NCBI GenBank assembly: GCA_051294375.1
Contig: JBJCIZ010000239.1
Span: 1,878,581 to 1,942,580 of the forward strand
DNA from: Paraspadella gotoi
Lineage: Eukaryota > Chaetognatha
DNA: 64,000 nt
Direction of reading: 5' to 3'
The first letter of the stretch is position 1. Every line of letters starts with the position of its first letter. Under the pieces are notes generated by a model that worked only from the letters and a program-made list of their open reading frames with translations, searched no databases and was not told the origin of the DNA. Made by a program: the position numbers and the translations under genes. Positions 1 to 15,119 of the stretch are shown piece after piece.

Positions 1-66
1 TTGAACGCTAATTAGTTTGTTAGTGAGATGCATTGCACAACAACAACAACCGTTTCACCTTTTCAG

Positions 67-1436
67 AATCAAAATCAAAAACAAGAAGGCCCTCGTCGAC
101 AAGAAGAAAATAAAAAGCAACGGCTTCGCCTGCGCCCTCCAGAAACGCCTGCTCGTCAAGAAGACCGTCAGAAAGCTTCGCGACGCCGAGAGCCTCGCGG
201 CGACTGATTCCCCGATAACCTCGACCCCCGGAATCGCGGCGACGTTCGACGACGCCGCTTTTCGCATCTCGCCTAAGAAGACACGCCGCCAACGATTGGG
301 CGACGTCAAATTTGTGAAAATCGGATTGGTGCCTAGAATGACGCCCCTTCCTCGAATGACGCCGATGCCAAAAATGACGACGGTACTAAAGATGACGCCG
401 GTGACGGTGGTAACGAGAATAAAGCCAAAAATACCAAAAGAAGCCAAGGTACCTGTAACGCCGCCGTCAACACGATTAGTACCGATCGCAACAAAGGAAT
501 CAAGACCGACACAATTACCCATTTTAAAAACCACTCCCACCGAGAATGCCACGTTCGAATCAAATTTAATCAAATCATCATCATCATCGTCATCATCATC
601 AAGCATTGCCAGTCAATATCCTTCGTCAACATTTTTCAGTCTCTCCGTCGCACAAGCTTTTCTCAATAACATATCATCGCCGCAAAGCGGCCCCAGTTCT
701 TCGGGCCAAAACTGCATCTCGCCGATCATCGCTAAACCACAGGATTCGACGAGACTCTCGAGAAAAGATCCCACCGATCGTAACCTGGCGAAGAGAGCAA
801 CGCGACTCATCGACGCATCGGAAAAGACTAGACCAGCGATAAACTCGCCCCGCTCGGACGTTGCAACGGAAGGGAAAAGAAAAAGGAAATTCTTCGCCGA
901 CTCGGAAAAGGGTCAAAGGCACGAGGTCGACCTTCACGCTGAGAAGTGCGACGTCGAATTTAAGAACAACGACAACGAGGAAGAGGCGAATCGAGACAGG
1001 CTGAGGCGATCGAAGAGACTCCGTCTCGGATCAACAAGTTCGCGAGAAACGGAGGTGCAAGGAAACGAAAGTTCGCGTAAGTATTGGACCGATTGTGTTT
1101 TTAGTATTTATCACTGGATTAGAATAATCTGACCTGTAAACAGACTTTGGTTAAATGTCAGTTATGACTTGGTTGAGGTCAGTCTCCTTGTCGCGGTCGT
1201 CGTTGTTGTTATTGGCGCACAACGTATATATTCTTTATGAATATAATCCACCTTTTCACCTTTTCCCTACAGATGAAGGAATCGAGACAGGATCGATTCG
1301 CCCGCGAAAAGACGGAATGAAATTGGATGAGAAGGAGAAGGAGAAAAATAAGGAGAAGAAGAAGAACGACAAAAACCACAACGAATCTCGTCCGATTCGC
1401 GCGACGCGGTCACAATCCAAAATTTCCAGTCATTGA
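67..1436 (+). CDS. Unrecognised basic, low-complexity nuclear-type protein, 3' part
   Basis: Two exons are visible, 67-1076 and 1273-1436. The first begins after a pyrimidine-rich stretch ending in AG, so the gene starts left of the window. It ends at a GTAAGT donor, and the second follows TTTTCCCTACAG; joining them at phase 1 keeps the frame open to a TGA. The visible part is about 391 residues with no domain I recognise. It is rich in Lys, Arg and Ser, with a stretch of imperfect Met-Thr-Pro repeats (near bases 340-410), a run of ten Ser, and clusters such as LRRSKRLRL and a Lys/Glu-rich tail that look like nuclear localisation signals. A nuclear role is only inference. This is the only gene on the + strand and it converges tail-to-tail on the HERPUD-like gene. 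An AATAAA lies about 220 bp after the stop. Confidence 0.6.
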
Positions 1437-1962
1437 TCCCGTTTTAATGGTTTTACTTGGTTATTTCCAAATTCTCGAAGCAAGTCAAAGTTATTTATCA
1501 TATTGACCAAAGGTTTAATTAACCAATAAGAATAATATTCATTCATCTTTTTTTTTAAACAATTTTTAAATTTTTTATTGGTTTTCTGTTAGGACTCTGT
1601 ATTAAGGCGAGCCAAAATTTAACACTTGAGTTTTGCCAATATAAGTATTCTGCAATAAAATTTTTTAGCCCTTTTATCACAGAACTGATATCCATTTTTA
1701 TTGTTTTAATTACTTAGTTGTATTGATACGCTGCAGAATTTTAATATTTTAATAAAATTTTTAGCTAAACACGTGATAATAATTGGGTCAAAAATTTAAA
1801 AATTTAAAAATTATCATCATAATTGGATGAAAGTCATAATTTTTAGTAATTTTTACTGATAAAACAATTTTAAAATGTTGTAATAATAAACTATTCAAAA
1901 TGTCAAAGGTTTTTGTATTATACAATAATTTAATATTTAAAAAAAGCTTTCGTGTTTGTACT
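1437..1962. other. AT-rich convergent spacer
   Basis: This spacer lies between the tails of the + strand gene and the HERPUD-like gene. It is A/T-rich with homopolymer runs, and I see no ORF or repeat beyond a possible poly(A) signal. It is the only strand switch in the window. Confidence 0.5.
1654..1659 (+). terminator. Possible poly(A) signal of the leftmost + strand gene
   Basis: A canonical AATAAA hexamer lies about 220 bases after the stop of the + strand gene, in AT-rich sequence. Such hexamers occur by chance in AT-rich DNA, so this is a weak call. Confidence 0.3.
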
Positions 1963-3453
1963 TTAATTTATTTTTATGATCTCAAATGGACACTTCACCA
2001 ATACATATAGCGGACTTCGCCTCGTCTTCAACCTCTTCCGCCTTACTGTATATAACCCCGCCAATTATTAAACTTAATCTTTCATAATTTGTAATCAATG
2101 TTAAATTAAATTCTCGTTGAATAAATAAATTTTAGAAAGTAACTCTTTGTCTTCTTACCTGCGTTTCTCGTCCCTGGAGCAGCAGCATTGGTTCTTCTCT
2201 GCCTCACCGAGGGAGCGGGTGCATCTAAATACAAAATAGAGATAATTAAATATAAATAAACAAATAAATATATATATAAATCGAGATTTATATCTCCATT
2301 CGTAAATAAAGCTTTTTGCAGTTTTGTTTTTTTTTTTCCTGTTTTTTTCTACTTTGCTAAATTAAGTTCTACAACAAATAATTATTTTTTTTATATAAAA
2401 TAATATAGTGTATAGGTTCCCAACTGATGACCTTCTTATCTTAAAATATACATTAATTTAAAGTTTTGAACAGAGAGAAGAAAAAATATAATAAAATATT
2501 TAAAATAAAATTAAAAAATTACACTCAAAATATAAAGGAGCCCCTATAAAACTTTTACCCAGTATGTATCCCTATCACAACTTACGATTCTACTTAGTAG
2601 TCTTATCATTAAGGAAATAAAAAAATCAAAAAATCAAACATAACTTAGTCCCCCCCAAAAAATTAACCATTCCACCCCTTTCTGCTCAGCCTTTTAGATA
2701 TTGTGAGATTCTCATTAATGATTTTCTTACAGAAATGATGTGTGATATCTACTTAAAAAACTAGGGCAGGAAGTAATATAACCTTGGGTTGTATAGATGC
2801 TCCCTCTATTTCCAGAAGACAACACTAACAGCCCTCAGATTATCAAAAACCAAAATTAATATAAAATAATAATAGTGATAAAAATAAATAAATATTTTAA
2901 TGAATATTATAAAATCTAATACTTTAAAAAGTGAAACGAGTAATTTCGCAATTTTCATAAAATACAAGAGACCAAAAAGAGTCACGTCTCGCTGCGACTA
3001 ATCATTCCATCTATAGTTTCAAACTCACCGACGCCGCTTCCGCTCGGCGTCGGCTCCTTGGCTTCGACGCCGGGCGAACAGACAAGATGAACGGTAGTGG
3101 GGCTTCCGGCGTCGAAGGACCTCAACACGTCCTTCAGCACGAGATGATCTTGAAGCAGTCGGCCCGAGAAGATGATCTTTTGTTGGTGCTCCCGAGGTTT
3201 GCAGGGGTAAACCTCGGCGAGATGGGCCTTGAGTTTTTTCACGGTCCAACTACCTGCGGGGTTTTTAGAAAAGGGGAAATTAACCGATTAAGCAACGATA
3301 TTAACCGAATATTAACCTCCTCTTACCTTGACATTCGACCGTCTGGTCGTTGTACTTTTGATTGGCCGCTTTGACGACGAGCGTCATAGAAGAGGCGACG
3401 CCGGCGTCGGCGACGGCGACCCCGTCCGCGCCTTTAGGCAACAGGTTTTCCAT
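1963..3453 (-). CDS. HERPUD: HERPUD-like ubiquitin-like domain protein (short form)
   Basis: Exons 3453-3327 and 3253-3029 encode an N-terminal ubiquitin-like domain. It carries the HERPUD signature: LKAHLAEVYP, then a II(F/Y)SGRLL-type segment, and HLVC at the end of the fold. HERPUD proteins sit in the ER membrane and help recruit the HRD1 ubiquitin ligase for ER-associated degradation. Two further exons (2224-2159 and 2045-1963) fit by splice sites and phase and give a stop at 166 aa. They encode a basic tail with no membrane segment. Known HERPUD1/2 are about 390-400 aa with C-terminal hydrophobic segments, so either this is a truncated or soluble relative, or the real 3' exons were missed in the 800-bp AT-rich intron. 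The ubiquitin-like domain is secure; the 3' half is inference. Confidence 0.68.
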
Positions 3454-3773
3454 GCGGATATTCTTTCCCTTTTAAATTTTCTTTTTTCCCAAAAAAATTC
3501 GGAGATAACGAATGCCCCCTTTTTTTTTCTTCAAACCCCCACAAATTTCTTTTTCGCGTCTTTTCTCTATCCGATGTAGTTAATCCATCTTTTTAAACAT
3601 TCGATATTAACTAAGAAACGTAAATTAGGCGAAATAAGGTGTTTGTGGTAAAATTTGAAAATGTACACGTACAGGCAAAAAAACAATATTTTTTTTTTAT
3701 CTAAGTCTCCATAGATGGACTAAAAGGTTTTCGATCTCGAGAAATCACGGATCAAATCACACGGGAGTCTTAT

Positions 3774-5168
3774 TCAGTCTTTCCGCAGCGGGAATCGCTC
3801 CGTCTCCACGCCGCGATTGGAGATCACGTGGAGCTCCACCTCGTCCCCGGTGTAGATGTCGCGCTCCGAGGCGGAGATGAAGACGTCCTTGACCAAGTTG
3901 ACGGCCTTCTCCCGCGAGAGGGGCTTCTTCTCCACGTTCTGCATGTTCTTGAAGCCGACCTGATTGTCGAGGAGGACTTGCAGCATGGAGGAGGCGGAGC
4001 CGCCCGCGCGGAAGGTCTCGCGCTCGTAGGATCCAACGGGATCGAAGGAGTAGACGCAGCCTTTGCCTTCTTCGTCGATGCCGGCGAGGATGTTGTAGGT
4101 GTAGTAGGGGAAAAATCGTCTGAGGGAAAATGATGTCATTTTATAAATTAATATGTATAATATATATTGTATAATATAATATATTATTATAAATCATATC
4201 CATCTTTATTGAAAAATTAATGTCGTTGAATTCAGGAGGCAATATAGCGTGTTTATTGCATTAACAGATAATATTTATATTAGTACTTTAGTGGTACCAA
4301 TTTTATATAATAAAACAAATAATATATCCCCGAAAGCACTATTGCACGGATTGCACTTTTTGCTCAATAACGGTTCGCAAAAGTTGGTAATCGCTTAGGC
4401 AATTACCACGGATTATTTTATGAAAGGTTTTTTCCCCCCCTCACTTCTTTTNNNNNNNNNNATCACTGCCTAAAGCTTAATTCGATAATTACAAGTCACA
4501 TAATTCGATCATTACGACGAACGAGACCGTGGGTCAAATTATTTTCAGTATGATGGGGAAATTGTCGACAGAAGTTGATGGTTGTCAGCGGCGACGTGCC
4601 TTTGAAGTTTAAAAGAGGACCGAAATAAGAAATAATAAACGACTAAACCCTTGGCTAATCAGTTATCAAACAACCTTGAAACGAAGAACGAGTTTTTCCC
4701 CCAAAAATCAAACCCAAACCACGAAACCGGTTTTCGCCTTCGAACCTGAAGTACAGCATGGTCGAAAGCATGGCGGCGATGGCCTTGGTCGTCATCTTCT
4801 TTCCATGCTCGTGCTCGTACATTTTCATCCTGACTTGAATCGTTTTCGTCAGGGTGAGGACGTCGCCGTGAAAACCTGAAAAAGAAAGGCTATTATTTAT
4901 ACCTTTCTCATTGATATACATGTTTAAAAAACGAAACGACTCTCTAACCGGTGCAAGCGAGCACGGTGTCGTCGCCGAGGCGGTAGGTTTTGGGCGAATC
5001 CCTGGAATGGATGGAGAATCCCTGACTGAGACGCGTGTCAGACGCGATGACGGAAAAGTCTTCGCCGGCGATGGCCAACGCCGTTCCTCCGTTCATCGCG
5101 TAAGGGGACCAGTAATGGGAAACGGGTTCTGTTGAAGATGGCAAGGTTTGTGTTAAAATGGACACCAT
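3774..5168 (-). CDS. PSMB1: Proteasome subunit beta type-1 (beta6)
   Basis: Three exons (5168-4949, 4875-4746, 4119-3774) join at phases 1 and 2 to give 231 aa; human PSMB1 is 241 aa. The protein matches the family throughout: [13 protein letters not shown] near the N-terminus, [38 protein letters not shown], the [12 protein letters not shown] segment and the C-terminal LRKD. Beta6 is one of the non-catalytic subunits of the inner ring of the 20S core. The start ATG is the first one that gives a family-like length, but the N-terminus before NGGT is divergent and could be modelled differently. A CT microsatellite lies in the leader. Intron 2 carries the ten-N assembly gap. Confidence 0.95.
4452..4461. 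other. Assembly gap (ten Ns)
   Basis: Ten ambiguous bases lie inside PSMB1 intron 2. A round number of Ns usually marks a scaffold gap of unknown size, so extra sequence could be missing here. Confidence 0.95.
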
Positions 5169-5206
5169 GTTGTATGGTCGCGAGGGAAGCGGGTTACTGA
5201 CCAGCG

Positions 5207-5215
<9 letters not shown>

Positions 5216-5248
<33 letters not shown>
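5216..5248. repeat. (CT)n microsatellite upstream of PSMB1
   Basis: About 33 bases of CT repeat sit roughly 50 bases upstream of the PSMB1 start codon, read as GA on the transcribed sense strand. Confidence 0.9.
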
Positions 5249-5253
<5 letters not shown>

Positions 5254-5670
5254 ATGCCACGCTCTCCCTCGAAAATCTCCCTCAATCTTTCTCATTGACA
5301 TGTCTTTTTTCTCGTGTCACGTCTTCACCGTTGCCTTTACATTATAAAAATACAATTTCATTATCACTGAGCCTACGCAGCGGACTTACCCGTTTTGTAA
5401 TCATCTATGCCTCCTCTTTCCATCGAAAGAGCCATTTTGTATGTTTATGTTTTGTTGTGTTTTTTTTTTTCAGAAACAGTCGAATAAACTGCAAAAAAAA
5501 AAAAAAAATGTTTTGAACCGAATATCGGCGAATTCGACTAAACATATTTATCATATCACATTATAATGTACAACGAGGAAAATAAAGTGATTAAGAGGCG
5601 GAGGCGACGAAAGGCTCGCGATAAAGTTTTTTTTTTTTTTTAAGCCAAAGAATTGGATGTCGTCTTTCTC

Positions 5671-7918
5671 TCATTCGTCGTCGGAATCGTCGTCGTCTTT
5701 GATCGCCTCCTTCCCGAACTGATCCGCCTCCGCGTAGACGTCCTTCGGGACCATCTGGTGGAGCCCCTTGGTCATTTCCCCTACCCAGCTCAGCTCCAGT
5801 TCGAACCGCTTGTCTTTCACCTGGAGATTTAGGATATGAAGGGATTCGTGAAGGCGTAAAAAGTTTTGAAAGGAGTCGGGGGGTAAGTGGATCATTGTAC
5901 CTCGTCGTGCACGGTGTGGATGATCTTGGCGACCTCCTTGACCAACTGACGACAGGTCAAGCCGGACATCTTCAGCTTCTCGATCTCCGTCTTGGCGTTC
6001 TGTTTGGCTTTCCCGCTGGCGCACCCTTGGTACCCGACGAAGGATCCCGAGGGTTCGATCACGAAAAGAACGGGACCTGGCGGTGAGAGCAAAGAGATAG
6101 GGGATCTAGTTTCAATCTGACCCATTACAAAAAACCAAGCCTTCGTCACCAGTGTCTTCGTCCCACGAAGACAACAGCATGGAGCAGCCGAAGGGTCGCA
6201 CGGCGGAATAAAGGGTATAAGCATGGACGTAGGATGCGAGTCTGTGGGCGAGGTACTTGATGGGAACGGCGCCGCCGTATTCGGCGCGGTAGTTGGAAGC
6301 CTCGTCCCGGGCGGTTTCGACCAGATGGCGAGCGTCGGCCAAGAGACCTTGGAGTGGGGAGAGATTGGACGGGGTCACAGGAAAGCTTGTTCGGAAACAA
6401 TTTCAGCCGATCCCTCGTCAATTTTTAATCGCACCGCGAGTACTCGTGGAGCAACTCAATGCGTTACTTTTCGGTCGATCGGTATATCAGTTATTATTAT
6501 TATTATTCAATCCCATTAGATTGAAAATAGTCATAACTCAAATAATAATTCATGAATTTATAAGACCTTTAAAAAATGAAAGACAAAATTCCAATGCATT
6601 ACGTATCGAACAAACGGCGCAACTCAGGATTGGAATCCCGTTTTTATTTATTAATTTATTACTCAGTGATCAACACATTTGCAGGACGGTTAAATAAAAA
6701 TTTCCCCGACCTATAAAACTTAAGTAATTTCGGCCGATAATCTACACCGTGATCATTTGAAACCCGCCGCTAGAAAAAATTCACCAAAGTATAAAGTAAA
6801 AAGATTTTAAAGTTTTGAAAAAAGATACTTAAAAACAAAACATACTCATTTTTTATGTATAATATCAGTTCTTTTGGTTTACTTCTACTTTAACAGGAAA
6901 AGGTAAAAAATAGCTTTGAAACTTATCTTCCGGCTCAATAGCCTAATGTTTTTGAATAAAAAAATTATATTTTACTTTCTGTAGAATTTATAAAAAAGTC
7001 TTTCAAAAAATAAATATAATATTTATATTGCCTAAAAACCCTTTAAAAACTATAATATGATACAATTTTTAATTCTGAAGTATAAAAAATATATTTTTGA
7101 AACTAAGCAGATTTAATAGATTTTATAGATTTTAACTATCTTACTTTTAAGAATAATCAGTTTTAAAGTATATTATTTTTAAAAAATTATAATCAATATT
7201 CCTAAATAATATAATACCCATATTAGCACTAATTAGTAATATTATATTTGTTTAACAGAGCCATCAATTCCAGGTAAAAAATTTCCCTTTAAAAATGGGT
7301 ATATCTTGTCTTTATATATCTTTTTTCAAAATGTTAAAATCTCTACGCGTTTTCATATGGTGAATTTTTTATAGCGGCCGGTTTCAAATGGTCACTTTGT
7401 ACTTTTCAACCTCAATCCCCTCAAAAAAATAAACACTACCGGCGACAGCCATTCCGATGTGACGGTCAATGTTGTAAATCCTCTTCATGGATCCCGATTC
7501 GTAAAGTTTGGACGTGATCAACTTTTCCACGCCGAAGACGACGCCGTCTCGGCAACGGATTCCCACGGCGGTACCGCTGTTTTCCACCGCCTGAGGGATG
7601 TGGAGGGCGGCGATTATTATAAGTTATATGTGTAGAAGTTGCAACTATATCGGAAGTTTGGGTAGCCAAGGTCATCGCTCTGACTACAATATTCTCTCGC
7701 TGAGAATTTGAGAAACATTTTTAAACTTGTTTCGGGTTCTTATTCAATTTTCTGGACTGAAAAACTTAATACTAAATATAGCTAAAGTTTAATTAACGAC
7801 GTTGGACTTTCCAATTTTCTAAAACTATCACCTTTAGAGCGTACTCGACTTGAAAGACTCGCCCGTCCGGAGAGAACTGAGACGCTGAGAGATCGTATCC
7901 CGTTCCTATGGAACTCAT
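5671..7918 (-). CDS. PSMA3: Proteasome subunit alpha type-3 (alpha7)
   Basis: Five exons (7918-7832, 7590-7440, 6347-6150, 6076-5901, 5820-5671) join in phase to give 253 aa, against 255 in human. The N-terminus [11 protein letters not shown] is that of alpha7 and is followed by the alpha signature [45 protein letters not shown], the AKTEIEKL segment and the acidic tail DDDDSDDE all match. Alpha7 is part of the outer ring of the 20S core that gates substrate entry. The end of exon 3 was set at GTGACG rather than the next GT because only this keeps phase with exon 4. Intron 2 is unusually long for this region (about 1.1 kb) and AT-rich with no visible feature. The stop lies 502 bp upstream of the PSMB1 start. 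Confidence 0.96.
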
Positions 7919-8141
7919 TGTCACGGTTTTTTTTAAGTTTTTACTTTTATTGTCAAATAACGAATATTGCAACGAGCAAAATCTGACAACAAAAGATGTT
8001 TTGTTATTTAAAGAAACGTCACTTAGGAAAGCTTTAACAAACTCGGTCAAAAGAAAATAAAACTCGAATTAGAAACTAAAAACTTTTTTTTCACAAAAAA
8101 CTTCTATAAAGTCGAACTGCAGAATCGATTGATTGATTGAT

Positions 8142-8813
<672 letters not shown>

Positions 8814-8929
8814 CCTGAAATCTTTTGTCAAAATAAAAAATAATAAAACTTTGTTAAATGAATACAAACTTTTTTAAGTTTCACAAACATAAATGATTAG
8901 AATTAAATGTCAACATTCAATAAATTGAT

Positions 8930-10266
<1,337 letters not shown>

Positions 10267-10528
10267 TTTTTTTTTTAATTAAAACTAAAACTAGGAATAA
10301 AAAATTTGAATTTCTTTTAATGTTTAACCAAATGGAAGCGGGTAAACAAGAAAATATGTATTTACTAAGCTTTAGTATTATTACTATAGTAATCCAGTAC
10401 TTGTCAAATATTTTGTATTCAAACTCGTAAGTCCTAATTTTTGTAGTTGATCCAAAGAAAAACTCAACTCAACATGAAAACCGGAGAAATGAAATTAATC
10501 TAAGTCTTTCTCGTGATTCGGACTCTCG

Positions 10529-10566
10529 GTACATCCGGGGCCTCCCCTCATCCGGGGCCTCCCCTC
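10529..10566. repeat. Short direct tandem repeat downstream of RPS4
   Basis: The sequence CATCCGGGGCCTCCCCT occurs twice in direct succession just after the RPS4 stop. It is GC-rich, unlike the surrounding 3' sequence. Confidence 0.85.
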
Positions 10567-10580
10567 ATGGACGCGACTGT

Positions 10581-12228
10581 TCAAGCGGTGGACTTGGCGG
10601 CGAGACGCTTGTCGCGCTCCTCGGCGACGGTCATGCGGACGCCCTTGCCTTCCGGGAGGGAGACCCAGGGCTTGGTTCCTTTGCCGATGGTGAAGATGTA
10701 GTTCAACCTGGGGAAAAAAGAGCAAAGCGGATTGTTGTTGAAATTATTGTTTCATGCTGATAATTAAAAAACGGCGACTGTTGCTGGTACTATATTTACT
10801 TATCAGCATATATTTATTTCATTTGTCTTTATTTAGTTAGGAAACGAGCGCTTCTACGAACGATTCATCCATAAATCTCATTTGCATGTTGCAGTGAGTT
10901 TAAATATATATGTATAAATATATAAATATATACTCGTTTAAACGTTTATACACTCTGTCTTTCACGGTTATTTCTTGTTTCTATACGTTCTTTACGTTCT
11001 ATTCTGTATTTGTTAGCGTCTAACTTTGTTGTTATCGTCTCTTTTTATTTTTATTAGCGACTTTTTGTTTTGTCTCTCTGATTTTTGCGTGTTTATTTAT
11101 ATATATGATGATTGTAGTTTTATATTACTATTATTAGCATTGGGGTCCATCCAAACTTTACTGTTACACATTATATTCTTACATTTTTTGAAATACATTT
11201 TACACCGTTTACGTTTTTATAACGTTTTTGTTTTGACACAATCTCTTTAGATTTAAACGTTACTACTAGTCGCGCCATCTTTCTTCACCTGGTGGCGAAG
11301 GAGTGTCCGGCGGCGTCCTTAACGTGAACGATATCGAAGGAACCCGGATGCTTCTCCCGGTGCATGATGGTGCCGACTCGACCCAAGTTACGGCCACCGG
11401 TGACGATGCAGATGTTGCCGGATTCGAACTTGATCCAGTCGGTGATTTTTCCGGAGGCGATGTCGACCTTGACGCAGTCGTTGCTCTTGATCAGAGGATC
11501 GGGATATCTGAGATAAGAGGGGGGGGGCGCAATCGAATGAAGCTTTGAAGTCGGAATCTAAAAAAAACATTTTTTTAATCGCTGCCTTTTCGGTCAGCGT
11601 CTCTTTCTTTATAACATAATTTTATGATTTATTTTTAAATAGCGAATCATTTATCATTAGAATAATATTTTTAAATATTTTTGAATCTAACAAAGTATTT
11701 TTTACATTTTTTTAAATGCCGCTACTATTGGAAGTGACAAGCACATCAATTTTTTATTAACATAAAATGAGCCCAATTTTCAGACCTGATCGTGCGTCCG
11801 TCGTTTGTCGTCAAGTACGGAATCCCCTTGGGTCCGACTGAGACCTTCTTGACAACGCAGAGCTTGTACGCGGCTTCCTCCTTGGAGATGCGGTGCACCT
11901 TGTAGCGGCCCTTGACGTCGTAGACGAGCCGGAAGTTCTCGCCCGTCTTCTCCATCTGGATGACGTCCATGAAGCCCGTGGGGTAGGTGTGGTCCGTACG
12001 GACCCGCCCGTCCACCTTGACCAGGCGCTGGGCCAGGATGTTCTTGACCTCCTGGTAGGTGAGGGCGTACTTGAGCCGGTTGCGCAGGAAGAGAGCCAGC
12101 GGGAGACACTCGCGCAGCTTGTGGGGTCCCGAAGAGGGACGGGGGGCGTAGCAGCCGCCCAGCTTGTCGAGCATCCAATGCTTGGGCGCCGCCACGCGCT
12201 TCATGTGCTTACGAGGACCGCGAACCAT
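10581..12228 (-). CDS. RPS4: 40S ribosomal protein S4
   Basis: Three exons (12228-11786, 11507-11289, 10707-10581) join at phase 2 both times to give 262 aa; human RPS4X is 263 aa. The protein shows the [17 protein letters not shown] start, the S4 RNA-binding region ([16 protein letters not shown]), the KOW region ([12 protein letters not shown]) and the C-terminal [14 protein letters not shown]. It is a structural and mRNA-binding component of the 40S subunit. Intron 2 is about 580 bp and contains one copy of the ATGCAAATGAGAT motif. The start is fixed by the MVRGPRKH N-terminus, typical of the family. Confidence 0.96.
10875..10887 (-). repeat. Intronic ATGCAAATGAGAT motif, RPS4 intron 2
   Basis: Exact consensus in the gene's sense, preceded by CACTGCAAC, in the middle of the intron. 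Confidence 0.7.
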
Positions 12229-12449
12229 CGTGAAAAACTTTGGATAACTTTTTTTAAAAAACTTAAAATCTGGAAAAAAAGAAAATTAAATAAATTCATA
12301 GGTTTATTCTTGACCAGTAAAATGCCTTGATCAATTGAGAATTAACGAAGAACAATACAGCGAAAAAACCAATGCCCAAGAAAAATATTAATAACATTCA
12401 ACAATAGTCATAAGTCGAGAAAAGTCTTAACAATGGGCCCCCATCATCG

Positions 12450-12917
<468 letters not shown>

Positions 12918-13191
12918 TTAATTTGTCAAAAGTATAACATGAAATAATCCTGCATCGAAGTGATGTAAAAAGGGTGTGAAACGATGCGAGAAACGCGAAA
13001 ACACGGCGTCTAGTGAATTCACCATAACAACGCGTGATTTTCGCTTTTCGTTATGGCAGTTTAAAAAAAAAAAGGAAAAACAAACACGACCTGACTATAA
13101 GAAGCATCTTGCTTTTTTTTTCGTTAGTTCATAGTAGAATTCGCAATAAATTCGTACATTTTAATTATTAAACAACTTGTTGTCTTTTTTT

Positions 13192-14749
13192 TTAAACGGC
13201 GGCAGCTCCAGATATAATTTCGATGAGTTCCTTGGTGATGACCGCCTGTCGCGTCCGGTTGTAGGTGATGGTCAACTTTTCGATCATCTCTCCCGCGTTC
13301 TTGGACGCGTTGTCCATGGCAGTCATTCTGTTCAGCGGGGGGGGGGAGAGTTTTAAATGGGATGAGATTAATGAAAAGAATTAAACTGGAAAAAGATAAA
13401 CGAACAGGTTTAATAAACTAAGTTTCGAAAAAACTAAATTAAGTTTTTTTCTTTTATGTCAATTTATTTCAATTTAACTAGTGTTGTAGTAATAATAGCT
13501 GGAATTTGTGGCAATTGAACAAAAACCCTAACTCTGAAAATACCTGGCGCTCTGTTCGCTGCAGGCGTTCTCCTTCATCGCGTAGTAGATGATGGAGGCG
13601 AGCTGGAACTCGGCGCAAGACTGGAGAACGTCCGCGTCGATCGAGTCGTAGATGGAGATGTCCTTGGAGTTCTCGAAGTGGGCGTCGCGGAACACCTTTT
13701 GGTTCGTCAGACTGTAGGAGACGACCGTCTGCGAGAGAGAGATGAAATTAAATCTCATTTGAATGTTGCAGTGATTAAGACCAACTAGTTAAATGACACA
13801 AATTCAAAATTTTTTCGTGTTTTAGTGAAAGAAGGTATGAAAACACACTATTGTAAATTAATTACAATCATACAGTTAGACACAGAAGCACATTTTTAGT
13901 AATAACTAGAAAAAGTGATGTTTTTTGTTATATTTTCGAGTCATAAGCTCACTTTGCTTTCACGTTTAGTATCGGGGAAAATATATACGCCACTTAAAGG
14001 GCCACGGTCACTATTAAATATTTTTCATAACAAATGTTAATATAAAGAGTAAAGACAAAAACCTTATTACTTTACCAACCTTAAACTTATTGTACAACAG
14101 AACCCCCGTGTCGTACTCGTATCCGCTGGACAAGATGGCGTTGGCGACGGCGGAGGCGTCGTTGAACGTCGGCGGCTTCCGCCCGTAATCCTTGATGGAG
14201 GTGTTGATGGTGTGGGGCCAAGACCTCTTCATCACTTGGGTGCACTTGTCTCCCACGAGGAACATCTGCGTCTCCACGTTGGGGGGCGTGGCCGCATGGA
14301 TGGCGCGGATGGCCTTGTTGACGCCCGAGTGAATCCCGCCGCAGAGGCCTCGGTCCGAAGAGATGGCCACGATGACCTGCTTCACCACCGGGTCGGGTCC
14401 TTCGGCTCCCGTCTTTTCGTAGACGGCGGCGGCGCCGGCGCCGTAGGCTCGGGCCGGCTTGAGGCGCCGCTCCGCCTGGGCGTACTTGGCCGCGCTGACC
14501 ATCTTCATGGAGGTGGTGATCTTCTGGATGTTCTTCGTTCCCTTGAGGCGAAGCTCGATCTCTTTAAGGGTGGCCATTCCTGAGGATCGTTCAATTCGGA
14601 AGATTTACTAAACACCATCATTAAATTTCGTAATTAAATTTTTGTTCTCGATCGGACTTACCCCTGACGGCGCCGATCGAGGCTGGCGCCCCGAGCGCCG
14701 CGTTGGTCCAGACGGCGTTGGCGCCGAGAAGAGCTCGAGTCAGCGCCAT
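13192..14749 (-). CDS. ATP5F1C: ATP synthase F1 subunit gamma, mitochondrial
   Basis: Four exons (14749-14662, 14579-14080, 13728-13544, 13327-13192) join in phase to give 302 aa, against 298 in human. A short Ala/Arg targeting sequence precedes [27 protein letters not shown], the conserved N-terminal coiled coil that forms the rotor shaft. [13 protein letters not shown] and the C-terminal coil [21 protein letters not shown] are also conserved. The subunit rotates inside the alpha3-beta3 ring and couples proton flow to ATP synthesis. Intron 2 carries the ATGCAAATGAGAT-type motif 24 bases before its acceptor. Confidence 0.96.
13752..13764 (-). repeat. Intronic ATGCAAATGAGAT-type motif, ATP5F1C intron 2
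   Basis: Reads ATTCAAATGAGAT in the gene's sense, 24 bases before the acceptor. Its longer context CACTGCAACAT matches the RPS4 intron copy. Confidence 0.7.
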
Positions 14750-14998
14750 GATTGATTATTGGGTGGAAGCAGAAACGAGAGGACACAATCTTTTTTTTTT
14801 TAAATATTAGGAAAACTAAAAAAGCGAAAAGAGAAAGAATAAACCGTCGATTAAAACTCGATTGAAAAATTATGAATCTTAACGTCGATGGCACAAAATC
14901 GAATTCGTGTGTGGAATGTTTTCATGTCTATATTTTTTTTTTCAGAATTGAGACTAGTGAGTTTTCAAAGTTTTATTACTTTTTTTTTGACAAAATCG

Positions 14999-15113
<115 letters not shown>

Positions 15114-15119
15114 GACATC

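Noticed and set aside
17-66. Extension of the leftmost gene to a TTG at base 17
   Set aside because: An AG after a pyrimidine-rich stretch at 65-66 fits a splice acceptor, and TTG starts are not expected in an animal gene.
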